A stretch of 64,000 nt of DNA, taken from positions 10,663,207 to 10,727,206 of the forward strand of contig NC_054886.1 in NCBI RefSeq assembly GCF_018320785.1, read 5' to 3'. The notes beneath the pieces were generated by a model. That model saw nothing but the letters and a program-made list of their open reading frames with translations. It made no database searches and was not told the origin of the DNA. This document shows, one piece after another, positions 56,622-64,000 of the stretch (its first letter is position 1; every line of letters starts with the position of its first letter). Made by a program: the position numbers and the translations under genes. This stretch comes from Cheilinus undulatus. Its lineage: Eukaryota > Chordata > Actinopteri > Labriformes > Labridae.

Positions 56622-59326
56622 ATGTCAGCAGAGATGTTCGAGGTGAGTCCGTTTGACTGTTTTCTCTCTGACCTCTTAAACTCTCAGACCGAATATTTTT
56701 CATTTTAGTTCAGATTTAGAGGAATCTTTCTGATCCAAAGCTCCCTTTACTCTGACTGTTGGACTCTAAAGCCTCACACTGTTAAAGACTAAACGTTTTA
56801 CCTACGGAAGCTCAGAGAGTCAACAGCAAAGCTCGCCGATTAACTACATGCCAAAATCCTCTGACTAAACAGTGAAAACACGGAACTCAAAACCATCTGA
56901 TAAAACGCAGACATGAAGTGAAATCTTGTTTTAGTTAAATATTTGTAGATAAGTTTTTCAGTAAACAATTTCTAACTTGTGACTTAAAATTCTTGTGATT
57001 ATTTAAAAGCGTCTTGTTTTCATGACTTCGTTTTTTGAGTTCCAAATAAAAGTTTAAAACCAGACAACTGAAAACAAACAGATCCAAACAGGGGAATTAA
57101 AAACAGCTGTGTTTATATTTAACCTTAAACCTGTTCAATGTAGACCATGTGACCAAAAAAAAAGAACCTCAAACACCATGCTCCCTCCATGAGCAGACTT
57201 TCTGCATATTCACAAAAATATATGAATGCAGAATTTCTACATTTGAACTGTAATTTCAACTATTTTGATACTCATTATAATTTTATTTTCTTTATTTGTA
57301 TTAATTTGTACTTTTTTTGGCAACGGGAATATTTTCCATGCCAACAAAGACTGGATTTGAATTGACACTCTTGATCCATTTGAACGGTTTCAAAATAAGT
57401 CAACTTTTTCATTAAATCTGCCACAGATGAAATTAATCCACTCTGTTAATGGAGGCGATCATTGACACAGCTTTATTTCTACTCTGTACCCATGTGCTTT
57501 AGAACTAAATCAGTGGTTTATATTCCTGAATATTTTTGTATTTAATGAGTGGTTTGTATTTCCTGAAATGGCACATCTCTCAGATCATCAGTATACACTA
57601 AAACTTTCAAAATAAAATCCAATTTTTTTTTTTTCTTGTGAGGGTTAAGATACCAAAAGTTAAGTCAAAAACCTGATCTGATGAGCCTGACACTAAAATG
57701 TTTATTAAAGTGAACAGTCTGGGGCTTTTCCATTACAAAGGGCAGCTCTGCTCAACTTGGTTTGACTTGAGGGCACGTCTAGCACGGATGATGCAGCGTT
57801 TTGAGTCCTCCTCAATCTCACTCACACTCTGATCCCTACAGTCTGATCTGATTGACTTTACATTGTTTTAAAGCAAAAATCCAACCATAGACTGAAAAGC
57901 CAACAAATCTGCATTGGCTACATAGCTAGCGTAGTTAACCTAAAGCTAACAAGCTTTATTAAAAGCTTTATTAATTTTTTAGGTAGCACAGTGTAGCTTT
58001 ATAACTATTAAAGCTAAATCAAATTAAGCTTCGTTAGCTACCTTACATCAGTGTTTGTCTATTGGTCAAGCCTAACAACTTCAACTCAAGTCTAACTTTG
58101 GATCTAAGGACCCACCATCAACTCATCAATGAGAAACTGTCCTCAATTTGGTATTTTTCAATCAGATTTATTCGTTCAAATTGGTACAATCTGTGCCTCA
58201 TGTAGTTTCCTGACCTCCAAGCCCCCAGGTTGGCTGGGCCCCAGAAAGCTCTACCCTTTATCCCCCCTTAAGTGTGGCCTTGGTCCTGATTTTCTTTATT
58301 CTGAAATTCTAATAGTTTTGTGTAGAAATGTTGAAATAAACTTGTCAGCTGTACGAGGTTCCCGTTCTTCATGATTTACTTTTTCTTCTCCAGATGAGCA
58401 GTGACGACCTGTTCCTGCCGCCATACCAGGATGAGGAGCTGGTAGATAACCTCCTGTCCAGTGAGGAGTCCGACGGTGACGTAGGAGGTGGCATCTCTCT
58501 GGCGAAGGCTCTGCTCCCCCTGGTGGACTCGTCTTCCCCGCCCCTCTCGCCATGGCTCTTCTCCACCCGTTATAAGACAGAGCTGTGCACCAGCTACTCC
58601 TCCTCCGGCTTCTGTAAATATGCCGAGCGCTGCCAGTTCGCCCACGGCCTCCATGAGCTCCACGTTCCCTTTCGCCACCCCAAGTACAAGACGGAGCTGT
58701 GCCGTAGCTACCACACCACTGGCTACTGTTACTATGGCAACCGCTGCCTGTTCGTACACAGCCCCACGGAGCAGCGCCCTGCTGTCCGCCGCCGCAGGAA
58801 CGTCCCCTGCCGCACATTCCGCTCCTTTGGCGTCTGTCCATTTGGTACCCGCTGCAACTTCCTGCATGTGGATTGCGGCAGCGTGGACACCACTGATGAA
58901 GAGAAGACTCCACCCCCTCCCAGCCCACAGCCACACCCACCACCTCAGACCAAAGAGTGGAGGCCACGCGGCGCTCTCTGTCGGACCTTCAGCTCCTTCG
59001 GCTTCTGCCTGTACGGGACACGCTGCCGCTTTCAGCATGGCCTTCCCAGTAAGATGAAGGCATCTGAGCAGACTGCCACGACACCGCCGCCATACCCGAG
59101 CAGCTCTGGTCTACCCTCCCCCACCTCCCCCTTCACCTCCACCTCCCCGGACTCCTCCGCCTCCTCCTCCCCACCGTCTGCCTCGCCACCCGCCGAAACT
59201 ACCGCCCACAATGCCTTCACCTTCTCCAGCCAGCACCTGAGCGACCTGCTGCTACCGCTCGCCCTGCACCTGCAGCACCTGGAGAGCAGCAAGGGGGCGG
59301 AGATCTGGGACAACCGGGCACTCTGA
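56622..59326 (+). CDS. cth1: Four-finger CCCH zinc-finger RNA-binding protein, cth1 type
   Basis: Coding exons 56622-56642 (MSAEMFE, donor GTGAGT) and 58394-59326 join in phase to 317 aa. Four CCCH fingers, each C-x8-C-x5-C-x3-H: Cys72/81/87-His91, Cys110/119/125-His129, Cys146/155/161-His165, Cys203/212/218-His222. Fingers 1 and 2 carry the (R/K)YKTEL lead-in and 18-residue linker of the tristetraprolin (ZFP36) family, which binds AU-rich elements in 3' UTRs and promotes mRNA decay. Fingers 3 and 4 have a diverged lead-in (CRTF). Fish cth1 has four fingers; mammalian TTP proteins have two. The tail is Ser/Pro-rich. The second exon is GC-rich, which leaves long open frames in other frames. 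Intron (56643-58393): nothing else seen. Orthology to zebrafish/carp cth1 is from memory. Confidence 0.92.
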
Positions 59327-59595
59327 TTGGACCAGGACCAGCAGCACTGAGGCCACGCCTCTTTTTTTTTTTCTCATTCTTTCTGTGGACATTAATTTTT
59401 TAACTGAAGGTCATTTTACTTGAGGACTCGTGTCTGCAGGTCATCAGGACTTAATCTGGTTCTGGTCTCTAACTTAAGGATGTAGCTATGAGTGTAATTT
59501 AAGTTTTTAACTATTGTAAATACTTTATTATTGAATTGAGTTAATGAAATGTCTGAGCTCAGCAGCTTCAATAAACTCATTTTAAGATACAAACT
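59327..59595 (+). other. cth1: cth1 3' UTR with Pumilio-type site
   Basis: Short 3' UTR. TGTAAATA at 59515-59522 is a perfect match to the Pumilio recognition element UGUANAUA. A T-run at 59362-59372 follows the stop. Ends at the AATAAA 59570-59575. Confidence 0.65.
59570..59575 (+). terminator. cth1: cth1 polyadenylation signal
   Basis: AATAAA in TTCAATAAACTC about 245 bp after the stop. Confidence 0.75.
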
Positions 59596-60540
59596 CTGGT
59601 TTCTGGTTTGAAATGCTTTTTGTCTCCCTAGGTTTTGGGAGAGCCCCTGCAGGATATTTCAACATGTATGATGTATACAGAAGGGTGGCTTTATTACTGC
59701 ACAGTACAATGAGATAATACTCTACTTGCTCAACCTCACTTATTCATGAAAGCTAGAGAACAAAACTTCTCAGAATCTTGTGCATTCAGTGCTGATGTTG
59801 TACCTCAATAGTATTACACACTTAAAGGGAAAAACTGAACATTATAAAAACCGCAAGTTATTTTGCACATGAGACTAAGCGGCCTGGTAATTTTATCACC
59901 AAATTCTCAAATATATAACTTATCAAAACTAGTCTGTATGGGTAAATCTATGATACCCATTTTTCATATACACTTAACATTTTGAGCAACCTCCAACAAC
60001 TCATTGGACCTCCAGTGTAAGTTCATAACATTGAAAGCATTAAAACCACAGAGCTGGTTAGTTCATAGTCATCCACCTCTTTTTTGCTATAAAATGGAGA
60101 TTTTTTTTCACCCCACATTTAAAAAAACATCTGATTTAGTACATCTCTAATTTATATATTGCATAGCAAGTGTTTTTTGACATTTTACTTCGAAAACTAT
60201 CTGTATGGCTTCTAAGAAAAACTCTTCACTCAACTATCAGTTTTTTTTATGTTTATAACCTGCACTGATGGTGTCTGTTGGGATCGTCTATGATTGGGAC
60301 AGTGGCTGCATTTTTGGGTTTGTTTTGAAGTTAAAAGCACTGAAACTGCTGACCACAAATATAAGAACATACATTTTTTTTCTTAGAAGCTCGGCCATTA
60401 TATCTTTAAACCAGAATCCTTTTAAAGAAGACTAAAACCGATCATATATTTTTCGGTCAGATTCATTAATTAAGAACATTTCTAGGGTCAGAGGTAAAAC
60501 CAACGATTTTTTTAACACGTCTTATTTTGAAAAGTTCCCG
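59596..60540. other. cth1-taf6l intergenic, nothing recognised
   Basis: AT-rich sequence without recognisable exon, RNA gene or repeat boundary. Confidence 0.45.
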
Positions 60541-61590
60541 CATGTCTTCGATTCTCTTCCGGTGTTACGCTACTTTGACACCGATAATGTAGCACTTCAT
60601 GCTAGCACCTTGCAACGCAGCTATAAAGTTTTCTACAAGTAACGAATGAAATCAGATCTACAGCCGATTTAGATAAAAGGTAATGGTTGTTTTGATTATT
60701 AAATATTCAGTGTTTAACATTTGAACTGTTTTGGAGCTCGCCACTAGCAGATTATGTGTTTGTAGCTAGCATTGCTACGATCGGTGTGATGGTTCAACTA
60801 GTTACCATGCTGACTGATGACTTATCACGAAGTGCGAAGTGATTTTCTTAGGAACAGATGCGGTTTTGTTTATTTTTCCACCACATTGACAATAGTTCTT
60901 TAAATGAGAAAGAGTTAAACAAAGACACATCCGTCTTGACCCCTCCTGTCCTCAACGTCTACTAAAAGGCATCAGTTAACACGGTCACTCTGTACATCAG
61001 TACACTGTTAACTAAATGTCAATGGCTCAGTCTAGAAACATGGTTTATTTACACTGTATTTAACCTTTGAAAGTCCACTGCAGAAGTTTCCGCATTGTAT
61101 TAAAGCTATATACATTTTAGCTTAATGTTTAATTTGTCACTTTCGTATTTTTTCCGGATAGACTGACCCGCTTTTTATTTTGTTAGCATCAAAGATTAGC
61201 ATGCTGGAAAGCGATTCTGCGCCTGCGCCATCGCGCAAAACAGCCAAGAGTACCCAAACCCTCCTGGAAAATGTGCTGATTTAATTTTTAAAATTTAATA
61301 TTGTCACTTAAAACACAATAAATGTATCTAAAGTGGACATCTGAACGAATTGTATTTGTTTTGTTGTGTATTTGAGATATAGATAACCTGTAAAGCGGAT
61401 CTATTTTTTTATTAAATTATATAAATGTAGGTGTATCATGCCCACTGTTTCAGGGTTGTTGTTTTAGGTTTCGAGAGATTTTTAAGTCTTGAATCGTTTT
61501 TTTTCTTAACGTTTAATACCTTTAAAATGGGCATAGTCATCTTGTTTTAATGTATTTTATAATTCCAGTTTTCGTGTCCTCATCGTGAGC
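60541..61590 (+). promoter_or_regulatory. taf6l: taf6l promoter region and probable 5' UTR intron
   Basis: Two promoter-like spots. At 60556-60563 an ETS-type CTTCCGGT; a non-coding first exon could run from about there to a donor at 60681 (AAAAG|GTAATG). At 61219-61228 GCGCCTGCGC resembles the NRF1 site. An acceptor AATTCCAG ends at 61568, just before the leader TTTTCGTGTCCTC and the ATG at 61591. A spliced leader is inferred. Confidence 0.4.
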
Positions 61591-63809
61591 ATGACGGACC
61601 GGGAGGAACGCCGCTTCGCTGAAGTCTCCCGGGACTCTGTCAAACTGATGGCCGAGAGCGCAGGCGTGGAGCTCGGGGACGATGTGGCTGCTGTGCTCGC
61701 TGAGGATGTTTGTTACCGGCTCAGAGAGGCTGCCCAGGTCGGTTCTACAGGAACATTTGGGAGGGTTTGCTGAACATTGGTTAAAAGTTGGTGATCATTA
61801 CAACTGCAAAGTGCCAATTGCTTATCATAGGCTGTCCATCTGTGTCTGGGATTGGCAACTTTGGTTACCAAGAGGGCCATATTAAGTCTATTATCAATTC
61901 CAGAGGGCCACATTGATACAGATTGTCTAATATTATCAATTTAACGGTTTTGATTACTAATGATTCAATGAAAGGAAGAATGTAATAATTTTATGATCAT
62001 TTATAATACTGTTATTTATGTTTTGGAGCTAAAGTGCAAATACAAATTGTTAATAAAATCAGTTTCAAGCAGTTTTTTTCAGTGCAATGAATAAATAGTT
62101 GCTTTTTAATTTGATATATTATACTTGCATAGTTATTTTTTGACAAGTGCATGTAAAAGATGTATAAGGTTTTACAAAAAAAAAACTGCAGCCAATTACA
62201 TCTGTTTTTTTAAATAAACAAAACACATACCAATAGTCAAAGATTACAAGAGAAATGTTTCTATTTATATAAAAAAATGTTGGTGATTGCATTAAGTGAG
62301 GACCCATGTGACCCCTGGCCCACCAGTTGCCCACGTTTTATAAAAACACTGGTAACAATTTGTAATGTTGCCAGTGTTTTCGTATAATTTCAACAGTTTT
62401 CTGGCAATTTGGAGTAAATTTCAGAAATTACCCAGAAATCATGTCAGTCAGCTCAATTTCTGCTGAATAGAAGAGAACTAAGGCCAGTGGGAAAAAATAA
62501 GGTACAACTTTTTACCCCAAAATTGTAAGAAAAGTCATATCTCAGAGAAAAAAGTCAGAATTCTGAGTAAAAAAATAGAATTCTGTCATTTTTTCTCAGT
62601 ATTTTGACCTTGTTCTTAACATTTAAAAAAATTGTAAAAAGAAATCATTGGAATTTGTAATGAATTCTTAATTTTTATTCAAAGATTCTTACATTAATCT
62701 CAAGTTTTGGTTTTGATCTCAGATTTCTGACTTTAATTTCAAAATTCTGACTTGATCTCAGAATTCTTTTTTCAATATCCATCTTTGATCTCACAATTCT
62801 GACTTTGATTTCAGAATTCTGACTTTATTCTCAGGATTGGGGAAAAATTTGGATCTACAAAACATGAATTTTTTTTAAATTGTCCCTTATACTCCACACT
62901 GCTGCAGTGTTATCCAAATAAATACTGACAATGTTTGATTTTTACTAGAATTATCTAAAAGTTCATTTCAGCTCTAGTTTGATGCCTTCATGTTTTTCAC
63001 GGTCACAGAGCAGCTCTCAGTTCATGAGGCATGCCAAGAGGAGGAAGCTGACAGTGGAGGATTTTAACAGAGCCCTGCGCTGGAGCAATGTGGAGGTGAG
63101 GGGGTAGAGGAGTCTCTCTGAGTCTCTCTAAGATTAAAGTAGTCAAAATCGTTCATTACTTTAATGTCTGTGTGTTCTTCCTCAGGCTATCTGTGGCTAT
63201 GGCGCTCAGGATGCTCTCCCTTTCCGCTCGGTGAAAGAAGGTGAGCTTTTCTTCATAGAGGATCGGGACATTAACCTGGTGGAGCTGGCTTTAGCCACAA
63301 ACATCCCCAAAGGCTGCGCAGAGACCATGGTCCGAGGTGAGTCCTTGCACAACCAGAAGCCCTCAGTTAATCTAGAAGAACAGTTTAACAATAACTTCTC
63401 CTGTTTTCTCCTGTCAGTGAATGTGTCATACCTGGATGGAAAAGGAAACCTGGAGCCTCAGGGGACAGGTGAGACACAGCTAGATAATTCCTGACTCGTG
63501 GTGTAAGTGCATCCTAAATGTCCCTGATGGTATTTTATCTCATCTGTTCTCCTCTGGTCTCAGTCCCCTCGGCGGTCCAGACTCTCTCAGATGACCTGCT
63601 GAAGTATTACCAGCAGATCACTAGAGCCATCCTGGGAGAGGATCCTCACCTCATGAAGGTAAATACTGCTGCACACAGAGATTCTCTGAGGCTAAACTAA
63701 AGGTTTTCTAACATTTATCTTGTTTTTGTTTCAGGTGGCTCTGCTGGACCTCCAGTCCAACTCTAAGATTGCTGCCCTCCTTCCTTACTTTGTTTACGTC
63801 ATCAGCGGG
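61591..63809 (+). CDS. taf6l: TAF6-like protein, SAGA/PCAF complex subunit (3' truncated by window)
   Basis: TAF6L replaces TAF6 in SAGA/PCAF histone acetyltransferase complexes in the nucleus. Six coding exons join in frame: 61591-61737, 63009-63095, 63186-63336, 63418-63468, 63564-63658, 63735-63809; 202 codons seen. The rest, including most of the HEAT-repeat domain, lies past the right edge (human protein about 620 aa). Visible: MTDREERRFAEVSRDSVKLM and LAEDVCYRLREAAQ, then RRKLTVEDFNRALRWSNVEA, which together form the TAF6-type histone fold (about residues 10-75); NLVELALATNIPKGCAET and VSYLDGKGNL of the linker; DDLLKYYQQITRAILGEDP starting the HEAT part. An in-frame upstream GTG is not used: the ATG at 61591 has A at -3 and matches the family start. 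The donor of exon 1 is weak (CAG|GTCGGT). Confidence 0.95.
61847..62336. mobile_element. Possible hAT-like remnant in taf6l intron 1
   Basis: GGGATTGGCAACTTTGGTTA with AGAGGGCC at the left and, reversed, CGTGGGCAACTGGTGGGCC at the right resemble the ends of fish hAT elements that start CAGGGTTGGCAAC. The match is loose and no target duplication was found. Confidence 0.35.
62530..62860. repeat. Degenerate GAATTCTGACTTTGATCTCA repeat, taf6l intron 1
   Basis: About ten imperfect units of a 20-25-bp word (AATTCTGACTTTGATCTCAG); the left end shows the complementary form (AGTCAGAATTCTGAG), so the tract contains inverted as well as direct copies. Confidence 0.7.
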
Positions 63810-64000
63810 GTAGGTTTACACTTAATATCCACAGTTTCTTAAGACATTTTAATGAGTATTCAGTATACTTCAACAGGGAAGAGCTGCAGCAAGCCTAATC
63901 CTGTGTAAATTAAAGGAAGAATTCAATAGAGAGAAGTGCTTTACATATTCAGATAACCACTGGAAGTTCTTAAAGATTTAACATGTATTATTTGCATAAA
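63810..64000 (+). other. taf6l: taf6l intron, cut by window edge
   Basis: Follows the donor GTAGGT at 63810. No exon seen before the edge. Confidence 0.6.

Noticed and set aside
58296-59038. Two open frames of 220-223 codons on the - strand and a 189-codon frame on + over cth1 exon 2
   Set aside because: They overlap the cth1 coding exon, whose four regular CCCH fingers fix the real frame. GC-rich third positions leave the other frames open. Translations are Gly/Arg/Ala/Ser-rich with no family signature.
1-64000. CRISPR arrays, operons, riboswitches, prophage
   Set aside because: The window is plainly eukaryotic. The repeats seen are minisatellites, satellites or transposons without the regular repeat-spacer layout of CRISPR.

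Overview
The window is vertebrate nuclear DNA, most likely from a teleost fish. Genes are split into many short exons with GT-AG introns. The gaps carry Tc1-like, hAT-like, L2-type LINE and tRNA-derived SINE sequence of the kind common in fish genomes. One gene is a four-finger CCCH protein of the cth1 type, which I know only from fish. I could run no database search: gene names rest on reading spliced translations against remembered families. Species cannot be named.

Four genes lie head to tail on the + strand. (1) eml3, 3' part, 15 coding exons between 2323 and 11569: WD-repeat half of an echinoderm microtubule-associated protein-like protein. (2) mta2, complete, 18 coding exons between 16080 and 50990, predicted 663 aa: BAH-ELM2-SANT-GATA subunit of the NuRD chromatin complex. 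(3) cth1, complete, 2 coding exons, 56622 to 59326, predicted 317 aa: RNA-binding protein with four CCCH zinc fingers. (4) taf6l, 5' part, 6 coding exons from 61591 to 63809, running off the right edge: histone-fold subunit of SAGA/PCAF acetyltransferase complexes. No gene was found on the - strand. The genes are functionally unrelated apart from two chromatin regulators; the link is conserved synteny (EML3, MTA2 and TAF6L all lie in human 11q12.3, from memory).

The rest is repeat-rich. The eml3 introns hold AT-rich tracts, a T-rich minisatellite and a triplicated splice-acceptor region. A decayed Tc1 element sits just upstream of the mta2 promoter. mta2 intron 1 (12.4 kb) holds a 1.58-kb segment with 11-bp inverted ends between 51-53-bp direct repeats, and tetranucleotide-like arrays interrupted by a hAT-like element. 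Introns 2, 3 and 8 hold a SINE, MITEs, an E-box minisatellite, a three-deep nest of transposons and LINE reverse-transcriptase fragments. Downstream of mta2 is a roughly 520-bp tandem repeat that may lie inside a long 3' UTR.

I found no candidate for a new multi-gene system. The most unusual items are structural: the 22.36-24.04 kb insertion, the 52.7-54.6 kb tandem repeat, the E-box array and the eml3 acceptor triplication.
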